A DNA stretch of 64,000 nucleotides from JALCOL01 sp022649665 (GCA_030372335.1 JAUDCW010000010.1); one strand, 5' to 3'; shown: positions 50,448 through 59,418, counted from the stretch's first letter. Notes: generated by a model from the letters alone, not told the origin. Program-made: numbers and translations.

Positions 50448-51128
50448 ATGATCGATTTGATCAATGTCAACAAATTCTACCGCAACGATGAAGAAGAGCT
50501 CCACGTCCTAAAAGACATCAATCTCCATATCGAAGAAGGCGAGCTGGTCGCGATCATGGGGCCCTCCGGTTCAGGGAAATCGACGCTGATCAACCTTTTA
50601 GGTTTTATCGATAAACAGTTCAGCGGCGAATATCTTTTTGAAGGCAAAAATCTCGTTCAAGCAAATGACGCAACGCTTTCGCATATCCGCAACAAAACGG
50701 TCGGCTTCGTTTTTCAAAATTTCAGCTTGATCGAAAACGACACGGTCTACGAAAATGTCGAACTGCCGCTTTTATATAACGGTTACGGTTTTGGTCAGAC
50801 CAAAGGAAAAGTCGCGAGTGTTTTAAAAAAAGTCGGACTGGATACAAAGGCGAAAAAGCTGCCGAAACAGCTTTCCGGCGGCCAGCAGCAGCGGGTCGCG
50901 ATCGCCCGGGCGATCGTCAACAGTCCGAAATTCATCATCGCCGATGAACCGACCGGCGCGCTTGATACCCATACTTCAAGTGAGATCATGAAGCTGTTCG
51001 TCGAGCTGAACCGCGAAGCGGGCGTTACGATCATTCTGGTGACGCACAACCCGGAATTGATCCCTTATTGCACGCGGCTTGTCGAGATCCGCGACGGCGC
51101 GATCATTGAAGATAAGGAGTTGGTATAG
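50448..51128 (+). CDS. MacB-like ABC transporter ATPase
   Basis: A 226-residue cytoplasmic ATPase of the LolD/MacB/FtsE group. Walker A is GPSGSGKSTLINLLG (about 37-51). The signature LSGGQQQRVAIARA (about 143-156), Walker B FIIADEPTGALD (about 163-174) and switch His in LVTHNPEL follow. It begins directly after the adaptor stop and ends directly before the permease. Confidence 0.95.
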   Translation: MIDLINVNKFYRNDEEELHVLKDINLHIEEGELVAIMGPSGSGKSTLINLLGFIDKQFSGEYLFEGKNLVQANDATLSHIRNKTVGFVFQNFSLIENDTVYENVELPLLYNGYGFGQTKGKVASVLKKVGLDTKAKKLPKQLSGGQQQRVAIARAIVNSPKFIIADEPTGALDTHTSSEIMKLFVELNREAGVTIILVTHNPELIPYCTRLVEIRDGAIIEDKELV

Positions 51129-52328
51129 ATGCGGCTTCTTGTCACATTGCGCACCTCATTCAAAGCGGTCTTGAAAAACGGCAAACGCAGTTTTTTGACG
51201 ATGTTTGGGATCATCGTCGGGATCGGCGCGGTGATCGCGATCATGTCGATCGGCCGCGGATATGAACAAGATACGATCAAAAGCTTGACCGATTCCAAAG
51301 AAGGCGAAGTCAAGGTGACGGTCAGTTTCCAGCCGAATGACCAAAATCTCTATGAAACAAACCCCAACTTCTTCCAGCAGACCGATCTGGAGCTGGTGAA
51401 AAATATCGACGGCGTTGAAAAGGCCGAGTTTCCGAAACAAGAGCTGACAACGACCTATATCAAAGTCCAAGTAAAAGACGACAGCAAAGATGAAGAGCTG
51501 GTCTTGACGACTGCGGGCGATAAAGAAATGATCAAAGGGCGCAACGTTTCCGAAGCTGATCAAGCGCTTGCGAACAAAGTCGTCGCGATCGATGATACGC
51601 TGGCTAAGGGATTGTATGATACGAGTGCAAATGCGCTGCATCGCGGCCTGGAGATCAGCGGACAACTCTTCACGATCGTCGGCGTCTACAAAGGGACCGC
51701 GGTCAATTCGATGTTTTCGATGCCGCTTTCCAATATCATGATCCCGAAAAGCACCTATAATAATTATCTGGCAGAAAAAAACAGCAACTCAAGTATCGAA
51801 TTGACGCTCAAACAAGGCGTCAAGCCGAACAAAGTGACTGAAAAAGCGATGGATATCTTGAAAGACAAAGGAACGATGACCTCGCTCGGGAAATACGAAG
51901 TCTATGATACCGCGATGATGAGCGATGCGATCGGCAGCATCTTGAGTCAGATCACGCTCTTTATTTCAGCAGTCGCCGGGATCTCGCTGTTCATTGCCGG
52001 GGTCGGCGTGATGAATATGATGTATATTTCGGTATCTGAGCGGACCAAAGAGATCGGGATCCGCCGCGCGCTCGGCGCGACGCAAAATTCGATCATGATG
52101 CAGTTTTTATTTGAAGGAGTTTCGTTGACGCTGATCGGCGGCATCATCGGCTATATTTTCGGGATGCTGCTGGCCTATGGGATCGGCTCGCTCGTCAAAA
52201 TCTCGATCCATATGGATCTGTTCGTCGTTTTGCTGGCGGTCGGGATCTCTTCGCTGATCGGTTTGATTTTCAGCGTCTTTCCTGCCAGAGCCGCTGCCAA
52301 AAAGGATTTGATCGATATTTTGCGCTGA
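51129..52328 (+). CDS. MacB-like ABC transporter permease
   Basis: A 399-residue permease of the MacB/FtsX type. TM1 (about 18-42) follows a short cytoplasmic start with GIIVGIGAVIAIMSIGRG. A large extracellular domain (about 45-270) comes next, then three C-terminal helices with the FtsX signature SERTKEIGIRRALGATQ (about 301-317). It functions with the ATPase and adaptor encoded upstream. Such three-part systems in Firmicutes export peptides, toxins or lipids; the cargo is unknown. Confidence 0.94.
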   Translation: MRLLVTLRTSFKAVLKNGKRSFLTMFGIIVGIGAVIAIMSIGRGYEQDTIKSLTDSKEGEVKVTVSFQPNDQNLYETNPNFFQQTDLELVKNIDGVEKAEFPKQELTTTYIKVQVKDDSKDEELVLTTAGDKEMIKGRNVSEADQALANKVVAIDDTLAKGLYDTSANALHRGLEISGQLFTIVGVYKGTAVNSMFSMPLSNIMIPKSTYNNYLAEKNSNSSIELTLKQGVKPNKVTEKAMDILKDKGTMTSLGKYEVYDTAMMSDAIGSILSQITLFISAVAGISLFIAGVGVMNMMYISVSERTKEIGIRRALGATQNSIMMQFLFEGVSLTLIGGIIGYIFGMLLAYGIGSLVKISIHMDLFVVLLAVGISSLIGLIFSVFPARAAAKKDLIDILR

Positions 52329-52342
52329 TCGATACTTTTTTG

Positions 52343-52371
52343 TGGCAATATCAGCCCAACTTGGCTAGAAT
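52343..52371 (+). promoter_or_regulatory. Candidate promoter of the ferritin gene
   Basis: TGGCAA (52343-52348), 17-bp spacer, TAGAAT (52366-52371). Confidence 0.4.
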
Positions 52372-52419
52372 AGAATGTAGAGCTGTTTTTTGACAATCAT
52401 AAAAAAGGAGAACGATATT

Positions 52420-52935
52420 ATGTTGGATCAAAAAGTTGCAGATTTATTGAACACTCAGATCGAAAAAGAATTGTATTCTGCTTATTTGTATTTGGATTTT
52501 GCCAATTATTTCGAAGCAGAAGGGCTTGACGGCTTCGCGAACTGGTATACGATCCAAACGATGGAAGAACGGGATCATGCGATGTTGATTCGCCAATATA
52601 TGCTGAACAACGACTGCAAAGTCAAACTGTTGCCGATCGATGCTCCGGCAAGCGGCTACAAGAACTATGAAGAACCGCTGAAGGGCGCTTTGGAACATGA
52701 AGAGTACGTGACAAAATTGATCAATACGATCTATACGGCAGCTCAAGAAGCCAAAGACTACCGGACGATCGAATTTTTGACTTGGTTCGTCAAAGAACAA
52801 GGCGAAGAAGAAAAGAATGCGAACGATATGATCCGCAAATATGAATTATTCGGAACAGATCCGAAGGGCTTATACGCGCTGAACACGGAATTGCGCGGCC
52901 GCGTGTATGCAGCTCCTTCACTTGTGTTGGACTAA
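52420..52935 (+). CDS. ftnA: Ferritin (non-heme, bacterial type)
   Basis: Iron-storage cage protein that oxidises Fe(II). It has 171 residues, normal for bacterial ferritin. Ferroxidase ligands are in place: Glu17 (EKELYSAYLY), Glu50 and His53 (MEERDHAM), with later Glu in EHEEYV and the Gln in KEQGEEEKNAND. The ATG at 52420 has AAAAGGAG upstream. A terminator separates it from the flavodiiron gene; together they suggest handling of iron and oxygen stress. Confidence 0.95.
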   Translation: MLDQKVADLLNTQIEKELYSAYLYLDFANYFEAEGLDGFANWYTIQTMEERDHAMLIRQYMLNNDCKVKLLPIDAPASGYKNYEEPLKGALEHEEYVTKLINTIYTAAQEAKDYRTIEFLTWFVKEQGEEEKNANDMIRKYELFGTDPKGLYALNTELRGRVYAAPSLVLD

Positions 52936-52945
52936 AGTCGATACG

Positions 52946-52989
52946 AGCTCTTGTATAGGGACTTTGGGTCCTTGTACGAGAGCTTTTTT
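52946..52989 (+). terminator. Ferritin gene terminator
   Basis: AGCTCTTGTATAGGGAC pairs with GTCCTTGTACGAGAGCT, with minor mismatches, then T6. Confidence 0.85.
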
Positions 52990-53033
52990 ATTCAATCATC
53001 AAAAATCGCCAGATTTAATAGGAGAGTGGAAAA

Positions 53034-54254
53034 ATGCAAACGACTCAAAAAATGACCAAAGATGTAACATATATTGGCTGCAGCGACCGACTGATGGATC
53101 GCTTTGAAAATATGTACCCGATCCCGAACGGCATGACCTATAATTCATTTTTCATCGATGACGAAAAGACCGCTGTTTTAGACTCGTCTGACAGCTCGAC
53201 AACGCAGCAGTTTTTGGAAAATCTGGATTATGTGCTGGACGGCCGCGACTTGGATTATCTGGTCATCAACCATATGGAACCCGATCACTGTGCGAATGTC
53301 GTTGAACTAGTGAAACGTTATCCGAAGATCGGTCTGGTGGCGAATAAGCAGTCGCTGCGTTTCATCAAGCAATTTTTCCCGGAAGTCGACTTGTCCGCGA
53401 ATTACCATGAAGTCAAAGAAGGCGATACACTTTCGCTCGGCACGCATGAGCTGACTTTTTATTTTGCACCGATGGTCCACTGGCCGGAAGTGATGTTCAC
53501 TTACGATAAAAAAGACAAGATCTTGTTCTCCGCTGACGCTTTCGGTGCCTTTGGAGCGCTCCAAGGCAATTTGTTCGTTGATGAAGTCGATTATGATCAC
53601 GAATACTTCAGCGAAATGCGCCGCTATTACGCAAACATCTGCGGCAAATACGGCATGCAAGTCAAAATGGCGATGGATAAGCTGGAAGGCGTTGAGATCA
53701 AGTATATCGCAACGCTTCATGGACCGATCTGGCGCAAAGATCTGGATTTGATCCTCGACAAATACAAATTGTGGCGCGATTATATTCCAGAAAAGAAAGG
53801 CGTCGTTTTGGCGTATGGGTCGGTTTACGGCCATACTGCCTCAGCCGTTCAATATTTGGCGAGCGTCCTTTCGGAGATGGGTGTCGAAGATCTGCGCGTC
53901 TATGATGTTTCAAAAACACATGCGTCCTATATCATTTCCGATATTTTCAAATACAGCAATGTCGTGATCGCCAGTGCGACGTATAATTTGAACATTTATC
54001 CGCCGATGCAAGCGTTCCTTGACGAAATGAGCCAATTGGAAATCAAAAACCGCAAAGTATCGTTGATCGGTACCGGCTCATGGGCACCGATGGCCGCGAA
54101 ACTCTTGCCGAAATTCACTGCTGAAAAACTGAAAGCATGGGAACAAGTCGGCGATACGATGACCGTCTTGACTTCGCTTACGGAAGCGCAAAAAGCGGAA
54201 GTCCAAAAACTAGCGCAGCAGATCGTTGACTCGATGCAAGAAGGCGGCAAATAA
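53034..54254 (+). CDS. fprA: Flavodiiron protein (FprA/ROO-type)
   Basis: Soluble oxygen or nitric-oxide reductase. It has 406 residues. The N-terminal metallo-beta-lactamase domain carries the diiron ligands HxExDH (His80-Met-Glu82-Pro-Asp84-His85), a His in MVHWPEVMF, an Asp in SADAFGAFG and a His in TLHGPIW. The C-terminal flavodoxin domain starts near 258 with YGSVYGHTASAV for FMN binding. It needs electrons from a rubredoxin or ferredoxin-type donor, not found next to it. Family members are typical of anaerobes and uncommon in lactic acid bacteria. SD GGAGAG precedes the ATG. Confidence 0.95.
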   Translation: MQTTQKMTKDVTYIGCSDRLMDRFENMYPIPNGMTYNSFFIDDEKTAVLDSSDSSTTQQFLENLDYVLDGRDLDYLVINHMEPDHCANVVELVKRYPKIGLVANKQSLRFIKQFFPEVDLSANYHEVKEGDTLSLGTHELTFYFAPMVHWPEVMFTYDKKDKILFSADAFGAFGALQGNLFVDEVDYDHEYFSEMRRYYANICGKYGMQVKMAMDKLEGVEIKYIATLHGPIWRKDLDLILDKYKLWRDYIPEKKGVVLAYGSVYGHTASAVQYLASVLSEMGVEDLRVYDVSKTHASYIISDIFKYSNVVIASATYNLNIYPPMQAFLDEMSQLEIKNRKVSLIGTGSWAPMAAKLLPKFTAEKLKAWEQVGDTMTVLTSLTEAQKAEVQKLAQQIVDSMQEGGK

Positions 54255-54255
54255 A

Positions 54256-54753
54256 ATGGATCAAGAAAAAACAACGCAGCTTTTGCGGATCCTGGAAGAA
54301 GATGCCCGCCGCACCCCGGCCGAAATCGCGATCATGCTCAGTTTGGAAGAAGAAACGGTCAAAAAAGAGATCCGTTCGCTGGAAGAACAGGGAATCATTT
54401 CCGGCTTCCGGACGCTCGTGAACTGGGACCAAGTCCGCGACGATTGGGTCGAGGCGATGGTCGAGCTGCGCGTGACTCCGCAAGGCGGAGAAGGCTATCA
54501 AAAGCTCGCTGATGAGATCAAAGGCTTTTCGCAAGTCGAAAGTTTGTATTTGATGAGCGGCGGCTACGACTTCTTAGTGATGCTGCAAGGACGCAGCCTG
54601 AAAGACATTTCGATGTTCATCTCGTCGAACTTGGCATCGATCCCGGAAGTCCAAAGCACGACGACTCATTTTGTGTTGAGCAAATATAAATCCGGCGGGA
54701 TCGATCTGGATCAAGGCCTCCAAAAGGACCGCAGAATGCGGGTGACTCCATGA
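54256..54753 (+). CDS. Lrp/AsnC-family transcriptional regulator
   Basis: A 165-residue amino-acid-responsive DNA-binding protein. The N-terminal HTH (about 5-50) has EDARRTPAEIAIMLSLEEETVKKEI. The RAM sensing domain (about 65-140) has YLMSGGYDFLVMLQGRSL. The ATG at 54256 lies 1 bp after the fprA stop with AAGGCGG upstream. It overlaps the aminotransferase gene by 4 bp. It probably controls that gene and possibly fprA; the ligand is unknown. Confidence 0.93.
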   Translation: MDQEKTTQLLRILEEDARRTPAEIAIMLSLEEETVKKEIRSLEEQGIISGFRTLVNWDQVRDDWVEAMVELRVTPQGGEGYQKLADEIKGFSQVESLYLMSGGYDFLVMLQGRSLKDISMFISSNLASIPEVQSTTTHFVLSKYKSGGIDLDQGLQKDRRMRVTP

Positions 54754-55907
54754 AGGAACTTTCCCAGCATTTGATCGATCTAAAGCCTTCCGGGATCCGG
54801 CGCTTCTTTGATATCGTCGCCGATAATCCCGAAGCGATCTCGCTTGGCGTCGGCGAACCGGATTTCAACACGCCGTGGGAAATGACTGAAGAAGGGATCC
54901 GGGCGCTGAAAGCCGGTCGCACTTTTTATACGGCGAATGCCGGCCTGCTCGAGCTGCGCGAAGAAATCGCCAGCTATCTGAATGAACTGATTGGCGTCGC
55001 CTATGAGCCGGAAACAGAAGTAATGGTGACCGTCGGCGGCAGCGAGGGGATCGACTTGGCTTGCCGGGCATTGATCAATCCCGGCGATGAAGTGATCTTG
55101 CCGGAGCCGGCCTTCGTTTCGTACCGGCCGTGCGTTGTAATGGCGGGCGGCAGTGTCAAAACGATCCAGCTGGAAGAAGCCGCGGAATTCAAACTGACTC
55201 CGGAGCAGTTGGAAGAAGCGATCACCGATAAGACGAAAGCCGTGATGCTATCCTACCCGAATAATCCGACCGGGGCGATCATGACGCGTGCCGACTTGGA
55301 AAAGCTGATCCCCGTCATTAAAAAACATGATCTTTATGTGATCACGGATGAAATCTATGCAGAACTTGTTTACGGTGAAAGACATGTCAGCATCGCTTCG
55401 CTCGCCGGAATGCGCGAGCGGACGGTCGTGATCAACGGCTTTTCAAAGAGTTTCGCGATGACTGGCTGGCGGCTGGGATTTATGGCCGCACCGGCTCATT
55501 TGATGGAAGAGATGCTGAAGCTCCATCAATATGCGCTGATGTGCGCGCCGACGATCAGCCAATATGCGGCACTGGCCGGACTGAAAGGCGACCGCGAATT
55601 TATCGGGCGGATGCGCGAATCGTATGAACAGCGGCGCAACTACCTTTTGCATGAATTGAAGCGGATCGGGCTGGCCACTTATCCGGCCCGCGGTGCCTTT
55701 TATCTTTTCCCGAACATCCAGCAATATGAAATGACCAGCGAAGAATTTGCATTGAAACTTTTGGACGAAGAGGAACTTGCAGTCGTGCCCGGCGATGCGT
55801 TCGGTGCTTGCGGCGAAGGCTTTATCCGGATCTCCTACGCCTACTCGCTTGACCAGCTGAAAGAAGCGGTCGAGCGGCTGGAAAAATTTTTGAAAAATCT
55901 TTCATAA
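54750..55907 (+). CDS. PLP-dependent aminotransferase, class I/II
   Basis: A 385-residue fold-type I aminotransferase. NPEAISLGVGEPDFNTPW is at the N terminus. SYPNNPTGAIM (about 168-178) and DEIYAELVYG (about 197-206) form the cofactor pocket. The PLP lysine is in NGFSKSFAMTGWRLGF (about 230-245). The sequence fits the aromatic or aspartate-type group, but substrate choice cannot be read from sequence alone. Coupled to the AsnC-type regulator. Confidence 0.92.
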   Translation: MKELSQHLIDLKPSGIRRFFDIVADNPEAISLGVGEPDFNTPWEMTEEGIRALKAGRTFYTANAGLLELREEIASYLNELIGVAYEPETEVMVTVGGSEGIDLACRALINPGDEVILPEPAFVSYRPCVVMAGGSVKTIQLEEAAEFKLTPEQLEEAITDKTKAVMLSYPNNPTGAIMTRADLEKLIPVIKKHDLYVITDEIYAELVYGERHVSIASLAGMRERTVVINGFSKSFAMTGWRLGFMAAPAHLMEEMLKLHQYALMCAPTISQYAALAGLKGDREFIGRMRESYEQRRNYLLHELKRIGLATYPARGAFYLFPNIQQYEMTSEEFALKLLDEEELAVVPGDAFGACGEGFIRISYAYSLDQLKEAVERLEKFLKNLS

Positions 55908-55914
55908 TGAGCTA

Positions 55915-55960
55915 AAAAAGCTGCTTGAAATGTTGAACTCAACATTTCAAGCAGCTTTTT
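55915..55960. terminator. Bidirectional terminator between aminotransferase and HAD genes
   Basis: A perfect 21-bp stem (55915-55935 with 55940-55960) with loop AACT and A5/T5 ends. Serves both convergent genes. Confidence 0.96.
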
Positions 55961-55972
55961 AACGCTATCCGT

Positions 55973-56788
55973 TTAGTCGACGCGCAAAGGATCTAAAACT
56001 TCGGCATCGATCACCTGGATCACACCAGCTTCTTGATTGGAAGGCGCGGTGAAGCGGCCGTAACGGTGCATCGCCTGCGGAGCATTTTTCATCACATAAC
56101 TATAGTGCGCGTATTCGAGCATTGAGATGTCGTTGAAATTGTCGCCAAAGACCATCATCTCGTTTGCCGAGATGCCCCAGCGCTTGCCAAGCCGCGCTAA
56201 AGCAGTTCCTTTGTCCGCCCCCTTATTGGTGATGTCGATCCACATTTTGTCGGAAACGACGATATTGAAGCGGTCGCCAAAGCGTTTTTCAAGCGCGGGC
56301 AGGAAGAGCTCCAGATCCTCGTTGGGGAAATAGAGCGTGTACTTATTGAGCGGAGCGGTGATCTCGTGCCAATCGTCGTAATAATCCAGTTGAAAATAAA
56401 AATGATTTACAAAAGCATGATATGCTTTTCCGCGGCGGGTCAAATACGCACCATCTCTGCCGGAGAAGACTGGATAGATCGCCAAGTCAGCAAATTGTTT
56501 TGTGAAGTGCTCCAGTTCGCGGAAGCTTTGGCGGGTCATCAGCGAATCGTATAGGATTTCCCCTTGATAACAGATCATCGCGCCATTATCGCAAACGAAG
56601 CCCATCGAATCGAGCTCAGCGGGAAACATTCTTTTCAATGTAGCGTAAGGCCGGCCGCTGGCAGCGACAAAATAAATCCCGGTCGTTTTGAGAGCCGCGA
56701 GTGTCGCATCGAAATGCGGCGGCAAGCTGCTGTCTTCGCGCAGCAAGGTGTGATCCATGTCGGATGCAATTAATTTGATATTTTTCAT
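55973..56788 (-). CDS. Cof-type HAD hydrolase
   Basis: A 271-residue HAD phosphatase of the Cof subfamily. Motif I is ASDMDHTLL (about 8-16), motif II AASGRPYATLK (about 38-48), motif III the Lys in KGTALARL and motif IV GDNFNDISML (about 217-226). Such enzymes act on sugar phosphates or nucleotides; the substrate is unknown. A TATAAT -10 lies on the minus strand at 56807-56812, with no good -35. GAGGAT precedes the ATG. Confidence 0.92.
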   Translation of the reverse strand: MKNIKLIASDMDHTLLREDSSLPPHFDATLAALKTTGIYFVAASGRPYATLKRMFPAELDSMGFVCDNGAMICYQGEILYDSLMTRQSFRELEHFTKQFADLAIYPVFSGRDGAYLTRRGKAYHAFVNHFYFQLDYYDDWHEITAPLNKYTLYFPNEDLELFLPALEKRFGDRFNIVVSDKMWIDITNKGADKGTALARLGKRWGISANEMMVFGDNFNDISMLEYAHYSYVMKNAPQAMHRYGRFTAPSNQEAGVIQVIDAEVLDPLRVD

Positions 56789-56867
56789 AAAAAAATCCTC
56801 GTTTCCATTATACTTTCATCGCTACTATAGCACGGATCGCATGATCCGACAAACAAATGGATTAGTG

Positions 56868-56896
56868 TTCACATCAACTATACTTTTCGCTATAAT
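56868..56896 (+). promoter_or_regulatory. Promoter of the GT8 gene
   Basis: TTCACA (56868-56873), 17-bp spacer, TATAAT (56891-56896). Confidence 0.85.
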
Positions 56897-56929
56897 GAAG
56901 CAAGAGACAAACGTCTAAGGAGGAAAAAG

Positions 56930-57778
56930 ATGGAGAAAGTGAATCTGCTGGTCACATTAGATCGTGCGTATCTCAATCCGTTGACAACGATGCTGTATTC
57001 ATTGTTTGAAAACGGTACAGCGGATGGAGAAGAGTACCAAGTTTTTTTGCTTCATCAAGGCGATTTTACAGCTGCCGAAATCGACAGTGTGAATACATTA
57101 TGTCAAGCTTATCACAGTCAGCTCTATCCGGTCGAAGTCAAAGGGAAAAATTTTTTGCGGGCGAAAAACGATGTCGAGCGGATGCCGGCCCTACTGTATT
57201 ACCGGATGCTGGCACATGAGTTTTTACCGGATTCGGTTGACCGCGTTCTTTATCTTGATCCGGATCTATTAGTGCTGAATCCGATCCGGCCGCTTTATGC
57301 AACGAACCTCAACGGTCAGCTCTTCGGCGCTTCGCTCCATTCAACGGAGTGGACTTCTGAAACACAAGACGGGACGTTCAAAAGCAGCACCGGGGGCTAT
57401 TATAATTCCGGCGTGCTTTTGATGAATCTTGAAAAAATGCGCAATGAGATCGAAGAACGTGTGGTCGCTAATTATTTAGAAGCCAATCGGACGAATTTGA
57501 CCTTGCCGGATCATGATATTTTGAACGGTCTGTTTTCCGATCAGATCCAGCCGCTCGATCCGCTGGTTTTCAATTTGGATGTCGCGGCTTACGAAAACTA
57601 TTTCAATTTGACAAAGCCGACAGAAGGGCTGGATCATTTGATGCGTCATGGCTGTATTTTTCATTTTTTAGGGAATGATAAGCCTTGGCAGCCGGATTAT
57701 GAAGGCATGTTCGCGCTCTTATACAAGCATTATGAAATTCGTCAGGAAAAAAAGCTGTTGCAGCTTCTTTCTGTTTGA
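56930..57778 (+). CDS. Family 8 glycosyltransferase
   Basis: A 282-residue retaining glycosyltransferase. The start VNLLVTLDRAYLNPLTTML is typical of GT8. The metal-binding DPD is at Asp110-Asp112 (YLDPDLLVLN). STGGYYNSGVLLMNLEKM and DHDILNGLF follow, then HFLGNDKPW near the C terminus. It probably adds glucose or galactose to a cell-surface glycan or teichoic acid. It is alone, between its own promoter and a hairpin terminator. Confidence 0.92.
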   Translation: MEKVNLLVTLDRAYLNPLTTMLYSLFENGTADGEEYQVFLLHQGDFTAAEIDSVNTLCQAYHSQLYPVEVKGKNFLRAKNDVERMPALLYYRMLAHEFLPDSVDRVLYLDPDLLVLNPIRPLYATNLNGQLFGASLHSTEWTSETQDGTFKSSTGGYYNSGVLLMNLEKMRNEIEERVVANYLEANRTNLTLPDHDILNGLFSDQIQPLDPLVFNLDVAAYENYFNLTKPTEGLDHLMRHGCIFHFLGNDKPWQPDYEGMFALLYKHYEIRQEKKLLQLLSV

Positions 57779-57785
57779 AAAGCTG

Positions 57786-57810
57786 ATCCCCTGCTGAGCC
57801 AGGGGATTTT
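57786..57810 (+). terminator. Terminator after the GT8 gene
   Basis: ATCCCCTG/CAGGGGAT with a 6-nt loop and a short T4 tail. Confidence 0.65.
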
Positions 57811-57860
57811 CTATGTATTTGCCGAAATGATAGACCAATCTTGAAGTGAAGAGGTATACT

Positions 57861-58373
57861 ATGAAAGATATTGAAATTCGATTTGCTGAAAATAAAGATT
57901 TAAGCGCGATCGTGGCGATCTATAATGAAACGATCCCAAGCCGCATGGTGACCGCTGACTTGACACCGGTCACGACGGTTGAGCGTGCGTCATGGTTCCA
58001 AACATATGATCAAAAAAAGCGGCCGCTCTGGGTCGTGACGCATGCGCAGCAAGTCATCGGCTGGTTCGGGCTGGAAGATTTCTACGGGCGCCCGGCTTAT
58101 CAGGCGACTGTCGAGATCAGCATTTATTTGGCAGCCGCTGCACGCGGCCAAGGTCTCGGCAAGCACATTTTAGCATTTGCTGAAAAGGAAGCTCGCCTCC
58201 GCGGGATCCGGACGATTTTGGCCTTTATTTTTGCCCATAACGCTGCCAGTCTCCGCTTGTTTTCACGGCATGGATATGCGGAATGGGGGCACTTGCCGGC
58301 GGTTGCTGAGCTGGACGGGATCGCGCGCGATCTGGCGATTTACGGCAAACGAATCGATCGAATTGAAAATTAG
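57861..58373 (+). CDS. GNAT acetyltransferase, phosphinothricin-type
   Basis: A 170-residue N-acetyltransferase. Strand-helix segments include IRFAENKDLSAIVAIYNETI at the start and VEISIYLAAAARGQGLGKHIL (about 88-108), which contains the acetyl-CoA loop RGQGLG. The length and IYNETI motif resemble the Bar/Pat/YncA group that acetylates amino groups of amino acid analogues. The ATG at 57861 has AAGAGG upstream. It is followed 13 bp later by ddl, so probably one operon. Confidence 0.88.
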   Translation: MKDIEIRFAENKDLSAIVAIYNETIPSRMVTADLTPVTTVERASWFQTYDQKKRPLWVVTHAQQVIGWFGLEDFYGRPAYQATVEISIYLAAAARGQGLGKHILAFAEKEARLRGIRTILAFIFAHNAASLRLFSRHGYAEWGHLPAVAELDGIARDLAIYGKRIDRIEN

Positions 58374-58386
58374 GAGGATACAGAAA

Positions 58387-59418
58387 ATGGATGTAGTTGT
58401 TTTAGCCGGTGGATTAAGTGATGAACGGGATGTCTCGATGTCTTCAGGTTCGCAGATCGCGAACGCTTTGCAGGAAAATGGGCATCGCGCGCTTTTGCTG
58501 GACGTGTATTTTGGCGTACCCGATGCGGCAGACTTTCCGAGTGCCTATAAAAAATACGGGGAAGATGAATATAGTTATGATGTTCCCGACCGTGCGCCCG
58601 ATTTAGCCGCCTTGCGTGTCGAAAATAATAATCAAAAAGCACTTGTCGGCCGCAATGTGATCGCGATCTGTCAAGATGCGGATGTCGTCTTTCTAGCGCT
58701 TCACGGCGGGATCGGTGAAAATGGTCAGCTGCAGGCGCTGCTTGATATTTATGATATCCGCTATACCGGTTCAGAATATGGCCCTGCTTATTTAGCAATG
58801 GATAAAGCGGTCACTAAAGAAGTGTTGGAATTCAACGGCGTCAAGACCGCTCCGTGGATCGCGCTTGAACCCGGCGAAGAATATCCCGCGCAAGTCGATT
58901 TTCCGGTAGTGGTCAAACCAAGCAATAACGGCTCCTCAATCGGCGTCAGTATGGTCGATAATCGCGAAGAGCTGGTGGCAGCGCTTGACAGCGTACAGGA
59001 ATTCCGTTCGACGATCTTGATCGAAGAGCGCATCCCTGGGCGTGAATTTTCAGTCGGCGTGATGGAAGGCCAGGCGCTGCCGATCATCGAGATCCGGCCG
59101 AAAAAAGGCTTTTATGATTATGCCAATAAATATCAAGCCGGCTCGACCGAAGAGATCACGCCAGCTCCGCTTGACGAAAAACTGACGAAAAAAATGCAGG
59201 ATCTGGCAGTTCGTGCGCATCGCGCGCTGCGTTTGGGAGATTATTCGCGGGTCGACTTTATGATGAGAGAAGACGGGGAAATGTTTTGTATCGAGGCCAA
59301 TACGCTGCCGGGAATGACACCGACGAGCCTTTTGCCGCAAGAAGCGCTCGCGATCGGGATCTCTTATAACGAACTGTGCGAGCGTCTTCTCCAAAGTGCG
59401 CTGGAAAAAGAGATATAA
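58387..59418 (+). CDS. ddl: D-alanine-D-alanine ligase-type ATP-grasp enzyme
   Basis: Makes the D-Ala-D-Ala dipeptide for peptidoglycan. It has 343 residues from the ATG at 58387 with TAGGAGG upstream. The N terminus VVVLAGGLSDERDVSMSSG and the ATP-grasp segments VVKPSNNGSSIGVSMV and IEANTLPGMTPTSLLP are visible. The omega-loop reads FYDYANKYQ, with Tyr at the position where D-Ala-D-Lac ligases of vancomycin-resistant lactobacilli have Phe. The N-terminal style is closer to clostridial Ddl, as I recall those, than to typical lactobacillary enzymes. It could be a second or acquired Ddl. Confidence 0.9.
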   Translation: MDVVVLAGGLSDERDVSMSSGSQIANALQENGHRALLLDVYFGVPDAADFPSAYKKYGEDEYSYDVPDRAPDLAALRVENNNQKALVGRNVIAICQDADVVFLALHGGIGENGQLQALLDIYDIRYTGSEYGPAYLAMDKAVTKEVLEFNGVKTAPWIALEPGEEYPAQVDFPVVVKPSNNGSSIGVSMVDNREELVAALDSVQEFRSTILIEERIPGREFSVGVMEGQALPIIEIRPKKGFYDYANKYQAGSTEEITPAPLDEKLTKKMQDLAVRAHRALRLGDYSRVDFMMREDGEMFCIEANTLPGMTPTSLLPQEALAIGISYNELCERLLQSALEKEI

